Origin: JAFGRU01 sp963665915
GTDB taxonomy: Bacteria > Desulfobacterota > Desulfuromonadia > Desulfuromonadales > JAAYDE01
Length of the DNA: 64,000 bases
Assembly: GCA_963665915.2 (NCBI GenBank)
Contig: CAXXSG010000001.1
Span: 62,001-126,000 of the forward strand
Direction of reading: 5' to 3'
Made by a program: the position numbers and the translations under genes. Positions 18,268-26,240 of the stretch are shown here, piece by piece; positions within the stretch are counted from its first letter, which is position 1; every line of letters starts with the position of its first letter. A model generated the notes under the pieces. The model was not told the origin of the DNA, did not search any database, and worked only from the letters and a program-made list of their open reading frames with translations.

Positions 18268-18430
18268 CTTAACGTTGATGGTGTAGGAAAACCTCAAAGA
18301 TCTTAAAAATGGCTCTTTTTAATGGTCTAAAAACCATTCAAGAGGGTAAGAAAATCGATCTGAGGGCAAATTTGGAAGTCGGAATTTTTCGTGATTTATT
18401 CCCTTGGAGTTTTTCCACAGCCTCGTTAAC
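18268..18430. repeat. MITE-like element with IS1182-type ends inside the array
   Basis: The left end (TTAACG...GTGTAGGAAAACCTC) and right end (GAGTTTTTCCACAGCCTCGTTAA) form an imperfect inverted repeat about 163 bp apart. The right end matches the TTTTTCTACAGG-TCGTTA ends behind the two IS1182-type remnants at 20640 and 24419. TTAA at both edges may be the target duplication. No coding sequence is inside. Confidence 0.55.
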
Positions 18431-18443
18431 TTGAATAATTAAA

Positions 18444-19180
18444 GGGTCATGACACCTTAAGCGCTCTCGAAGATGTGTTAACCTACTGTCATGACTATGA
18501 AAAATAAGTATGTTTGGCGTTCACGCATTTCGGAGCATCAATTTCGACAGATTGTGCGTCTCTTTTCTGTCGATTTGGACGCCTCACAAATTGCTCGTTT
18601 AACAGGTCTCAGTCGCAACACCGTCAATCGTTACTTGAAAGCGATTCGGCAGCGCCTGGTCGAATATTGCGGACTTCAATCTCCCTTTTCAGGGGAGGTT
18701 GAAGTCGACGAATCGTTCTTTGGCGCCCGTCGCATCAAAGGCAAAAGAGGCCGGGGTGCTTTTGGCAAAACCATAGTCTTCGGCATCTTTCAACGGAACG
18801 GTCACGTTTACACGGAAATCGTTCCAAATTGCTCGAAAGCCACGCTCCAAGCGGTGATCCGGGGCAGAGTCGAGTTGAAGAGCATCGTCTACTCTGACGG
18901 CTGGCGTGGCTACAATGGCCTGGTTGATGTAGGTTATGGCAAACATCTTCGCATCGATCACGGCCAGAACGAATTTGCCAAAGGGCACACTCACATCAAT
19001 GGCATTGAAGGATTCTGGGGCTATGCGAAAACACGCCTGGTTCGGTTTCGCGGTATGGCCCTCAGCACCTTCAACTTGCATCTTAAAGAATGTGAGTTTA
19101 GGTTTAACCATAGAGCCAAGGATCTCTATAAACTGATCCTCAAAATTGTTCGGGACCGACCTCTTAAAGTGTCATGACCC
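18444..19180 (+). mobile_element. IS1595-family insertion sequence, copy 1
   Basis: A complete 737-bp element with terminal inverted repeats GGGTCATGACAC-TTAAG at both ends. It is flanked by an exact 8-bp direct duplication, TAATTAAA at 18436-18443 and 19181-19188, as expected for this family. It lies in the leader of the lipoprotein cassette and carries one intact transposase. Confidence 0.92.
18491..19177 (+). CDS. IS1595-family (ISXO2-like) transposase
   Basis: The 228-residue protein has an N-terminal helix-turn-helix (LDASQIARLTGLSRNTVNRY) and an ISXO2-like DDE-type domain. Acidic positions are visible in EVEVDESFFGARR and VYSDGWRGYNGL, followed by the family's HINGIEGFWGYAK segment. 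It has no disruption and reaches the right inverted repeat. It is clearly related to, but diverged from, the copy at 44734-45414. Confidence 0.93.
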   Translation: MTMKNKYVWRSRISEHQFRQIVRLFSVDLDASQIARLTGLSRNTVNRYLKAIRQRLVEYCGLQSPFSGEVEVDESFFGARRIKGKRGRGAFGKTIVFGIFQRNGHVYTEIVPNCSKATLQAVIRGRVELKSIVYSDGWRGYNGLVDVGYGKHLRIDHGQNEFAKGHTHINGIEGFWGYAKTRLVRFRGMALSTFNLHLKECEFRFNHRAKDLYKLILKIVRDRPLKVS

Positions 19181-19202
19181 TAATTAAATTAAGGAAATGT
19201 AC

Positions 19203-19919
19203 ATGATTAAACGTTCGAGGCTTATATTCTCTATATTGGTTTTGTGTGTCATCTTCACTGGCTGTGCAAGCAAAAAGAATTGGATCGAATACGACAGAAC
19301 CAATCAAATTCACAAAGTTGCTGTGCTTACCAGATTAATGGATGGAGATATTAAAATTAGGGACCGTACAACCGATGTATGGACTGAAGAAAAAACTCAC
19401 CCAAGGCCTTTTGCTGCTTTTGGAGGATTAGCAGGTGTAGCTCTTTGGGGGGTGACAGAAGGGGCTATGCTTCATGCGGAAGCTCAGCAAAAGATTAAAA
19501 CCTCTTTGGGAGGAGATCCAAAAGAATTAGCAGAATCGGCCAGGAACCTACCAGTTAAAGAAAATATCGACGCTTTTTTACAAGAAACTCTCAAGAGCAA
19601 ATACGAGGTTGTATTGCTTGACCAACACCAGAAAAATCGCCCTTTTCAAAAAGCAAAATCAATATCTGAACTTCTCAACATAAGTAAACAGCTTACTGCT
19701 GACACTTTCATTTTCCTCGAATACAACTATGGAGTCGCCGGATATTCAGACCAAAAATCAAGCGCGAGTATAGAAGGCCATTTATTAGTTTATAATGTCG
19801 CAGATGGCGAGAGGATGCTGAAAAGGAATTTACACTCAGATATGTATTTTAACAAAGGTCGTACTGTTCAAGAGTTTGCTGCCGATGGCTGCAAACTTTA
19901 CAAGGAAGATTTTAAATAA
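19203..19919 (+). CDS. Putative lipoprotein (integron cassette)
   Basis: The product of about 238 residues has a signal peptide and lipobox (CVIFTGCAS), so it should be lipid-anchored. The rest is soluble, with a glycine/alanine-rich hydrophobic segment near residues 75-95 and mixed alpha/beta character; I recognise no family. ATG 19203 is preferred over 19197 because AAGGA lies seven bases before it. The IS1595 element sits directly upstream, so the original cassette promoter or leader is displaced. Confidence 0.75.
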   Translation: MIKRSRLIFSILVLCVIFTGCASKKNWIEYDRTNQIHKVAVLTRLMDGDIKIRDRTTDVWTEEKTHPRPFAAFGGLAGVALWGVTEGAMLHAEAQQKIKTSLGGDPKELAESARNLPVKENIDAFLQETLKSKYEVVLLDQHQKNRPFQKAKSISELLNISKQLTADTFIFLEYNYGVAGYSDQKSSASIEGHLLVYNVADGERMLKRNLHSDMYFNKGRTVQEFAADGCKLYKEDFK

Positions 19920-19960
19920 TGCATCCAAAGCATTAGCTATTCTTGTCGGTAATGAGTTTT

Positions 19961-20010
19961 CAATTAACAGCGGGCCAACCGATTTCAACTAATGAATAGA
20001 AAAGCAAAGG
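19961..20010. other. Remnant attC behind the lipoprotein cassette
   Basis: CAATTAAC at 19961-19968 nearly complements the cassette start GTTAACTTG at 18425, as expected for the 5' arm of its attC. The sequence then runs into IS1182-type DNA, and the partner arm is not recognisable. Confidence 0.4.
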
Positions 20011-20038
20011 GGTCACCCATTAAAAGGCTCCGGTCAAT

Positions 20039-20484
20039 AGAAAAAACTATCCCCTTGCCACAGGTTTTGTGTCTGCCCGGCGAAAAAACAGATGTGGCTG
20101 CGGTGTGCCGAGGCCAAAATCGGCGACACTATTTTCATGCAATTCCAAGGTTATCAAGAGACCTGCGATCAATGCACTCACCGCGCTGACTGCCTGCGGA
20201 GCGTCAAGCAGAAAGGTGCCCGCCAGGTCAACATCAAAATTGGCAGTGTAACCCCAGACAAGAGCGGAGTGTTGGAACGCATGAAGCAGAAGATCGATTC
20301 AGCCCTTGGCTGCCACATTTACGGGATGCGATTGGGGATCGTCGAGCCGGTCTTCGGCCACATAGCCGACGCCATCGGCATTAAGAGATTTACCCTGCGG
20401 TGCAAGCACAAGGTCAATGGTCAATGGCAGTTGATGACAATGTTGCATAACATGACCAAAATTTATCGATTTGGGATGGTTTAG
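20039..20484 (+). pseudogene. IS1182-type transposase, C-terminal fragment
   Basis: An open frame without its own start reads through a Cys-rich segment (FCVCPAKKQMWLRC, CDQCTHRADCLRS) and then the C-terminal catalytic part of the DDE domain (GIVEPVFGHIADAIGIKRF) ending in MLHNMTKIYRFGMV. The region between 20485 and 20640 looks like the non-coding right end of the element, finishing in TTTTTCTACAGGTTCGTTA. The N-terminal two thirds of the transposase are missing. Confidence 0.75.
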
Positions 20485-20661
20485 ACAAGAAAAGAGCCAG
20501 GAGATACCACACAAAGGGCCGCGGTTCTTTTACCCTGACAAGCTGGCTGGAATCGGTACGGTAACGGGTAGCAGTTGATCAAAAAAATCATTTTAGCCTG
20601 GGGAATGGCTTTCGAAAGAGGGTTTTTCTACAGGTTCGTTAGGTGGATTAAAGAGTTCAAA

Positions 20662-21132
20662 ATGAATATTTTTGTTCTAGATAAAAAGATAGAAAAGTGT
20701 GCAGAATTTCATTGCGACAAGCATGTTGTGAAAATGATTCTTGAGAGCGTACAGATGTTATGTACTTCGTTAAATAAAAAAGGGATTTCGACACCCTATA
20801 AATCGACGCACATAAATCATCCTTGCGTGCTCTGGGTAGAGAGGTCATTCGACAACTTTACTTGGCTAAAAAATCTTACTCTTGCGTTAAACAATGAATA
20901 TCGGTTCAGATTTGAAAAGGAGGCGGATCATAAATCAATATCAGTCCTCCATGAGATCTCAAATTATGAGGATGAAAGTATGGGTTTAACTGAATTCGCT
21001 CAAGCTATGCCTGAAAAATATAAGGTTCCAGGAGATCCAATTAAGGCATATAGGCAGTTTTACATAGGAGAGAAGATAGCTTTTTCGAAATGGACAAAAA
21101 GAAGTACCCCTTACTGGCTGCACAATTCTTAA
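20662..21132 (+). CDS. Conserved protein with HCDKHVVKM motif (integron cassette)
   Basis: The 156-residue product begins MNIFVLD and has the strongly conserved HCDKHVVKMILE motif, a THINHPCVLWVERS segment and EFAQAMPEKYKVPGDPIKAYR towards the end. I know similar uncharacterised proteins from phages and bacteria, but no established function. The His/Cys/Asp/Lys motif looks like an active or metal site. I chose the ATG 21 bp inside the cassette, which gives the conserved N-terminus; the longer frame extends into the IS end. Confidence 0.8.
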   Translation: MNIFVLDKKIEKCAEFHCDKHVVKMILESVQMLCTSLNKKGISTPYKSTHINHPCVLWVERSFDNFTWLKNLTLALNNEYRFRFEKEADHKSISVLHEISNYEDESMGLTEFAQAMPEKYKVPGDPIKAYRQFYIGEKIAFSKWTKRSTPYWLHNS

Positions 21133-21148
21133 TATGACGCTAGAGAAT

Positions 21149-21160
21149 CCACCTAATAGT
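21149..21160. other. Remnant attC arm behind the HCDKH cassette
   Basis: CCACCTAA (21149-21156) complements the cassette start TTAGGTGG at 20639-20646, marking the 5' arm of its attC. The rest of the site is replaced by the inverted-repeat element that begins at 21162. Confidence 0.55.
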
Positions 21161-21161
21161 T

Positions 21162-21232
21162 AAGGGGTCAAGTCTACGTTTGACTCTTGCTGGTATTTTT
21201 TCAAAAAGGTCAGACGTAGACTTGACCCCTTT
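21162..21232. repeat. Miniature inverted-repeat (REPIN-like) element related to the RAYT element
   Basis: Two inverted arms, AAGGGGTCAAGTCTACGTTTGAC and its near complement, flank a short spacer in 71 bp. The arm resembles the end of the 23169-24216 RAYT element (GGGGTCAAATCTCCGTTTGAC), so this is probably a non-autonomous relative. It has removed the 3' part of one attC and the 5' part of the following SDR gene. Confidence 0.75.
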
Positions 21233-21239
21233 GTTTCTT

Positions 21240-21646
21240 TCACATTTCGGCTTTGCCAGCTCTGTGCTCCTCATATGGAAGCCGCAGGACGGGGAGCCAT
21301 TCTGAATATCTCGTCCATGTCGGCGGAGAACACGAATAGGAAAATGGCCGCCTACGGTTCATCGAAGGCTGCGGTCAGCCACCTGACGCGAAACATCGCA
21401 TTCGACTTGGGGCCAAAGGGAATTCGCGTGAATGCGATCGCCCCGGGGGCCATCAAGACTGACGCGTTGGCAAGCGTTTTAACCCCTGAGATCGAGGAGG
21501 TCATGCTAAAGCATACCCCGCTTCTTCGACTTGGAGATATTAGTGATATCGCCTATGGCGCTCTCTATCTATGTTCTCCTGCCGCAAGCTGGGTAAGTGG
21601 GCAGGTGCTAACCATAAGCGAAGGTGGTGTTCAGGAACTCGACTAG
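21240..21646 (+). pseudogene. Short-chain dehydrogenase (HdhA-like), 5'-truncated
   Basis: The frame starts abruptly beside the inverted-repeat element and reads FRLCQLCAPHMEAAGRGAI, then the catalytic Y-x-x-x-K (YGSSKAAV) and a typical SDR C-terminus (LNPGAIK-like APGAIKTDA, GGVQELD). It is most like 7-alpha-hydroxysteroid dehydrogenases. The Rossmann nucleotide-binding half is absent, so the fragment is not expected to be functional, although an internal ATG exists at 21275. Confidence 0.75.
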
Positions 21647-21751
21647 AAAATTTGGTGAAAAAGTTACCAAGAATAAAAGAACGGGCCGCATCAGGTAAGT
21701 TCCGGTAGGCCCTTACACATCATCTGACTGAATCAATGAGGTATAACAGGC

Positions 21752-23077
21752 ATGTCGCATTCGATTCGCAATTCACTCGTGGTGTTAATAGGAGTGCTTG
21801 CTCTGTTTGGCAGTTTGGCGAACACATTGGCGCAGCCCAGCAAACCCTTGAGCACCGAGGAATCCGACCCTATTAAGCTGGGCTGGATGACGGGCTTCCC
21901 CCCACCGCCGGGCAAGCTGATCATGCAGCCGGAATCCGACTTCTTCAGCTTTCCGAAGTTGCGCTGGACGGTATGCCACATTCGGGAACTAATGCCGACA
22001 AAACAAGTGAGTCGCGGTATCGGCCCTCCGATACCGCTGAAGTATGCGATCGATGACAATATTGACGACGTGCGCTTCAAGCCGCTTTGGGGTGCCGATC
22101 CCATGACCTGGAGGAAATCACTCTCGGAAAACTATACCGACGGCATTCTCATCGTCCACGAGGGCAAGGTTGTTTACGAACGCTACTTCGGCTGCCTCAA
22201 AGAAATGGGCAAGCACGCCGCGATGTCGATGACCAAGTCAATGACGGGACTCCTGGCCGAGATTCTGGTAGCAGAAGGTGCACTAGATGATAAGGCCAAG
22301 GTGTCGTCTATTGTCCCGGAGCTATCCGGTAGCGCATTTGGCAGTGCGACCGTCCGCCAAGTCATGGATATGACTACGGCGCTCGATTACAGCGAGGATT
22401 ACGCCAACCCGAATGCTGACATCTGGATCTACTCAGCCGCGGCGAACCCGTTGCCCAAGCCTGAAGGTTATGAAGGCCCGAACGGTTATTTTGAGTACCT
22501 CCAGACTGTCAAGCAAGACGGGGTCCACGGTGAGGCTTTTGGCTACAGGACCATCAATACGGACGCACTAGGGTGGATTGTCTCGCGGATCACCGGCAAG
22601 GACCTGGCGGACCTGCTGTCCGAGCGCATCTGGAGCCGGATGGGCGCGGAGCAGGATGGATATATGACCGTGGACGCCAAGGGGACACCGTTTGCAGGCG
22701 GAGGGCTCAGTGCCGGACTGCGAGACTTGGGTCGTATCGGTCTGCTAATGTTGAACGGCGGCGAGATCAATGGCCAGCGTCTGTTCCCGCAAGAGGTTGT
22801 GCAAAGTATTCGTTCTGGCGGCGACAGGGAAGCCTTTACCAAGGCGGGCTATAAGACCCTCGAGGGTGGCAGCTACCGCGGAATGTGGTGGGTCTTCCAT
22901 AACAAGCACGGAGCCTTTGCCGCACGGGGTGTGCACGGGCAAACTATCTATGTCGATCCGACGGCTGCAATGGTCATCGTACGGTTCGCATCGTTTCCTA
23001 CGGCTAAGAACGTAAAGATTGATCCGACCTCGCTGCCTGCCTATCAAGCCGTGGCCGAGTATTTGATGAGAAAGTGA
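21752..23077 (+). CDS. Secreted serine hydrolase, beta-lactamase/NylB-like (integron cassette)
   Basis: The 441-residue protein has an N-terminal signal peptide and a class C beta-lactamase fold. The nucleophile motif S-x-x-K is SMTK near residue 170, the Y-x-N motif is in GYRTINTD, and a HGQ segment near the C-terminus replaces KTG. This arrangement is seen in 6-aminohexanoate-dimer hydrolases and related esterases; the natural substrate is not clear. It ends just before a well-formed attC. Codon use is more GC-rich than in the neighbouring cassettes, consistent with a separate origin. Confidence 0.82.
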   Translation: MSHSIRNSLVVLIGVLALFGSLANTLAQPSKPLSTEESDPIKLGWMTGFPPPPGKLIMQPESDFFSFPKLRWTVCHIRELMPTKQVSRGIGPPIPLKYAIDDNIDDVRFKPLWGADPMTWRKSLSENYTDGILIVHEGKVVYERYFGCLKEMGKHAAMSMTKSMTGLLAEILVAEGALDDKAKVSSIVPELSGSAFGSATVRQVMDMTTALDYSEDYANPNADIWIYSAAANPLPKPEGYEGPNGYFEYLQTVKQDGVHGEAFGYRTINTDALGWIVSRITGKDLADLLSERIWSRMGAEQDGYMTVDAKGTPFAGGGLSAGLRDLGRIGLLMLNGGEINGQRLFPQEVVQSIRSGGDREAFTKAGYKTLEGGSYRGMWWVFHNKHGAFAARGVHGQTIYVDPTAAMVIVRFASFPTAKNVKIDPTSLPAYQAVAEYLMRK

Positions 23078-23092
23078 CGTGTACATTACCAT

Positions 23093-23165
23093 GGGCGAAC
23101 AAGGCGCTGAACCTGACCGCTATTGCGCTGCGCTCCATAGCGGCAGGTTAGCTTGGCCGTTATAA
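23093..23165. other. attC site with extrahelical bases
   Basis: The 73-bp site runs from GGGCGAAC to GTTATAA. Its inner arms GCTGAACCTGACCGC and GCGGCAGGTTAGC pair perfectly except for one unpaired G and one unpaired A on the same strand, the structural mark recognised by IntI on single-stranded attC. The outer arms pair less well. Confidence 0.85.
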
Positions 23166-23168
23166 GCA

Positions 23169-24216
23169 AAGGGGTCAAATCTCCGTTTGACTCATGATGT
23201 CGGTTTCCGATAGAGTGGTTTGTATGAGTAGACCTTTGCGCTTAGAATATCCTGGGGCCTGATATCATGTGATGAATCGTGGTCGTCGTGGTGATGAGGT
23301 TTTCTCAGGTCCTGAAGATTTCAAGGTTTTTATCGCATTGCTTCAGGAAAGCGCTGAACTTTGGGATGTCAAGATCAGCGCTTATTGTTTGATGTCCAAT
23401 CACTATCATCTTCTGATCCAGACACCGCAAGGAAATCTATCGCGCTATATGCGCCACCTGAATGGGGTATACACCCAACGTTACAATCGTGCTCATGGTA
23501 GTGACGGGCAACTGTTTCGGGGCCGATATAAAGCTATTCTTGTCGAGGCGGACAGCTATCTTCTGGAGCTTGTCCGGTATATCCACCGAAATCCTTTACG
23601 GGCAGGAATGGTTGAGAAGCTCGATTCATACAAATGGAGCAGTCATTCCGCTTATCTTTCACACTCAAAGAATTGGGATTGGCTTCATAAAAGTTTTATC
23701 CTGGCTATGCTTTCGACCGACCTCAGGAAAAAAATCAATCATTATCGTAAGTTTATTGCTCAGGAGGATTCCGAAGAAATTTGTGAGATTTTTGGCAAAA
23801 AGAAATTGCCTGGCATTCTGGGGAAGGCTGAATTTGTTGATTGGGTAAAAAGAACCTTTTTTGAAGAAAAAGCCCACAAACAAGTTCCGGATTCAGGGAA
23901 ATTGGCCCCGGAAGTTGAGAGGATAAAGGACGCGGTTTGCCAGTATTATGGAATAGAAAAGGACAGATTGATGCACTCGGAACGGGGTGTGAGCAATGAC
24001 CCGAGAAACGTGGCGATATACATGACTCGTGTATTGCGCCAGGAAGGCTTGCTGAATATAAGCACAGCTTTCGGGATGCAGGGCTATAGCTCAGCCAGCA
24101 GCGCCATAGACCGACTAACCAAAAGAATGGCATCCGACAAAGGGCTACAGAAAAGCATAGCTGAGGTCAAGCAAAACATTATAGGTCAAAAGAGTCAAAC
24201 GGAGATTTGACCCCTT
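23169..24216 (+). mobile_element. RAYT/REP-type element
   Basis: A transposase gene is bracketed by inverted copies of AAGGGGTCAAATCTCCGTTTGACTC, at about 23169-23194 and 24191-24216. The element begins directly behind the attC at 23165 and ends in IS1182-type sequence. Confidence 0.8.
23224..24210 (+). pseudogene. REP-associated tyrosine transposase (RAYT) with an in-frame TGA
   Basis: The gene has the conserved N-terminus MSRPLRLEYPGA, then TGA at 23260-23262 where relatives have Trp (GAWYHVMNRG), and continues in the same frame for 313 codons. The HUH motif is intact (SNHYHLLIQ), and RYIHRNPLRAGM contains the usual tyrosine region. The C-terminal 90 residues resemble the DnaA-type helix-turn-helix fused to many RAYTs. 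It is either inactivated by a TGG-to-TGA change or translated from the GTG/ATG just after the stop, which would lose the first strand. Confidence 0.8.
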
Positions 24217-24419
24217 GGCTTTTGCTTCACAATCTGACCAAGATTCACCGATTTGGGACAGTTTAATTAGAGAAGGGCAAAACAACGACACATAAGGACT
24301 AAATATCAGTAAAGGGACGGTTGTCGCTGAGACAACTAGCAACAGGCGATGACCCTGAAACAAACTTTTTGGGGGTCTGGGAAGTACTCTCTTAAGGAAG
24401 TTTTTCTACAGGCTCGTTA
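24217..24419 (+). pseudogene. IS1182-type 3' remnant
   Basis: The first bases encode LLHNLTKIHRFGTV, closely matching the C-terminus of the fragment at 20484. Non-coding DNA follows, ending in TTTTTCTACAGGCTCGTTA as in the other copy. Everything upstream was replaced by the RAYT element. Confidence 0.65.
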
Positions 24420-24463
24420 TGTGCTCAAAACAATTTTAAAAGATAGAAACTGGTAAACCGGAC

Positions 24464-25786
24464 ATGAGCAAGTCCAAAAAAGAAAACCTCGGCTACTGGG
24501 AGGTAACAGCAATAGGAATCGGCGGAATGGTCGGGGGTGGAATCTTTGCTGTTCTTGGCTTGTCCGTGGAGTTAACCAATGGAGGCGCGCCAGTAGCCTT
24601 CCTGATTGCGGGTGTCGTTGCCCTCGTCACCTCCTATTCGTACGCAAGACTCTCCGTCACTTATCCAAGTCAAGGAGGAACAGTAGCATTCCTGGATCGG
24701 GCGTTTGGTCCAGGTTTGCTGACGGGGAGTGCGAACATCCTGCTGTGGATAAGTTACATCGTTATGCTATCGCTGTATGCCTATGCTTTCGGAAGCTATG
24801 GCGCATCATTCTTTCCCCAAGCCTCACAGGTTTTTTGGAAACACATTCTGATCACGGGCAGTATCGTCGGCATTACTGGGCTCAACCTTTTGAACGCTAG
24901 ACTGATTGGCGAGGCCGAAGACTGGATTGTGCTCCTCAAATTGGTGATTCTGTCCCTTTTTATTGGGGTTGGTGTTTGGGGCATTGATAGCACCAAGCTT
25001 GCACCTGCTTCATGGTCATCCCCTCTGAGTCTGATTGCAGGTGGGATGATTATTTTTGTTGCCTATGAGGGATTCGAGTTGATTGCCAATACCGCGCAGG
25101 ATGTGCGGAACGCGCATAAGATATTGCCTCGCGCTTTCTATTCAAGCGTTGGTTTTGTCATAGTTCTCTATGTCCTGGTTGCCCTTGTTACAGTTGGAAC
25201 TTTGCCTGTCGACAAGATTGTAGAGGCCAAAGACTACGCACTGGCTGAGGCAGCACGGCCGTCACTGGGTCAAGCAGGATTTATCTTGATTGCCATCGCA
25301 GCCATGCTTTCGACGGCTTCGGCTATCAATGCCACGGTTTACGGTGCCGCCCGACTGAGCTATGTCATTGCAAAAGACGGGGAACTTCCAAGCATATTGG
25401 AAAAAAAAACATGGGGAAAGCCAATGGAGGGGCTTTTGATTACATCAGGAGCTACCCTGTTAATCGCCAATCTGACCGAACTCTCAAGTCTGTCGACGAT
25501 GGGTAGTGCTGGTTTCCTCTTAATTTTTGCAGCGGTTAATGGCGCTAACGTGGCGCTGGCAGACGACACACGGAGCAAGCGCTTACTCTCGCTAATAGGG
25601 GTTGGGCTTTGCCTTGGTGCATTAGGTTGTCTGATTTGGCAGACTGCAAACAATTCACCCGGGCAGCTTTGGTTTCTGTTCGCAATGGTAGGGGCGGCCT
25701 TCTTTATCGAAATCACCTTTCGGGTCATTACGGGGCGGACAATGAACCTTTCAAAGACCCAGAGGAAAGACGCATTGAAATCTTAA
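24464..25786 (+). CDS. APC-family amino acid permease (integron cassette)
   Basis: The 440-residue protein has about 12 membrane helices. The APC substrate-binding motif IGIGGMVGGGIFAVLG is in helix 1, and helix 6 contains IIFVAYEGFELIANTAQDV. It should import an amino acid or related compound by cation symport or exchange; the substrate cannot be told. The gene fills a cassette that starts at 24417 (GTTATGTG) and ends in the attC at 25885-25959. At 1.5 kb this is a long cassette. Confidence 0.88.
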   Translation: MSKSKKENLGYWEVTAIGIGGMVGGGIFAVLGLSVELTNGGAPVAFLIAGVVALVTSYSYARLSVTYPSQGGTVAFLDRAFGPGLLTGSANILLWISYIVMLSLYAYAFGSYGASFFPQASQVFWKHILITGSIVGITGLNLLNARLIGEAEDWIVLLKLVILSLFIGVGVWGIDSTKLAPASWSSPLSLIAGGMIIFVAYEGFELIANTAQDVRNAHKILPRAFYSSVGFVIVLYVLVALVTVGTLPVDKIVEAKDYALAEAARPSLGQAGFILIAIAAMLSTASAINATVYGAARLSYVIAKDGELPSILEKKTWGKPMEGLLITSGATLLIANLTELSSLSTMGSAGFLLIFAAVNGANVALADDTRSKRLLSLIGVGLCLGALGCLIWQTANNSPGQLWFLFAMVGAAFFIEITFRVITGRTMNLSKTQRKDALKS

Positions 25787-25884
25787 GAAATGCCTTGCCG
25801 GTTTGTGCCAAATGCTATATCGGGCAGGCAGTTCCGGAATAAAAGACGGGCTGTTTTCTGATGCTTCTATGTTTAGCTGTACAG

Positions 25885-25959
25885 CACATAACCATCGGCT
25901 GAAGATGGACTGGGAAATCTGCTGCGCTGCTTTGCCAACCACTTAGCCGAGCGTTATGT
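25885..25959. other. attC site, complete, end of the array
   Basis: The 75-bp site has perfectly complementary outer arms ACATAAC and GTTATGT. The inner arms CGGCTGAAG and CTTAGCCG pair except for one extrahelical G. CACATAAC also complements the cassette start GTTATGTG at 24416, which confirms the cassette limits. Confidence 0.88.
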
Positions 25960-26072
25960 TTCGGACCTACCCACGAAAAGTGGACACCCTCACTAATTGG
26001 GTTTATACCGAAAGAGAGGTGCCAAAATGGAAAAGAAGCATATAAAGAAACGCTTTGAGTAAGCACGGGACA
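25960..26072 (+). other. Possible IS left-end remnant
   Basis: The stretch contains CACGAAAAGTGGACACCCT followed by a ribosome site (GAGAGG) and a short frame MEKKHIKKRFE that stops at once. This resembles the left end and start of the first gene of an IS3-like element, cut by the following MITE. The assignment is weak. Confidence 0.3.
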
Positions 26073-26240
26073 CTAGGAGTCTGTCGGACTTAGAAGGAAT
26101 CTATTGTGAAATCGGCGAATCGAACCATATTTCCGAAAATTTTCGACAAATAGCCCTGCTATTCGATCTCAAATTTGCGAAAATCAGTCCTCGATTTCCC
26201 ATTTTCTCATGACGATCCCCTAAGTCTAACAGACTCCTAG
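26073..26240. repeat. MITE with 21-bp inverted ends
   Basis: The ends CTAGGAGTCTGTCGGACTTA and CTAAGTCTAACAGACTCCTA are inverted repeats with two mismatches over 21 bp, enclosing about 126 bp of non-coding DNA. The right end supplies the last bases of the rnhA frame, including its TAG stop. Confidence 0.85.

Larger units (their letters stand above)
16534..25959. mobile_element. Chromosomal integron with a short, heavily invaded cassette array
   Basis: The region has the parts of an integron: an IntI integrase reading outward on the minus strand, an attI-like junction (GTTAGAC at 17674), and a series of mostly single-gene cassettes on the plus strand. Cassette starts and ends can be matched because the bases after each GTT are complementary to a motif behind the gene: CTGTCTAAC (18175), CAATTAAC (19961), CCACCTAA (21149), GGGCGAAC (23093) and CACATAAC (25885). 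The match is clear for the first, third and fifth, approximate for the second, and shown only by the attC fold for the fourth. The array is interrupted by an IS1595-family element, two IS1182-type remnants, a MITE and RAYT/REP elements, so it is probably old and only partly mobile. Confidence 0.85.

Noticed and set aside
21149..21232. CRISPR-like repeat pair
   Set aside because: There are only two inverted arms and no series of spaced direct repeats; it is a REPIN-like element.
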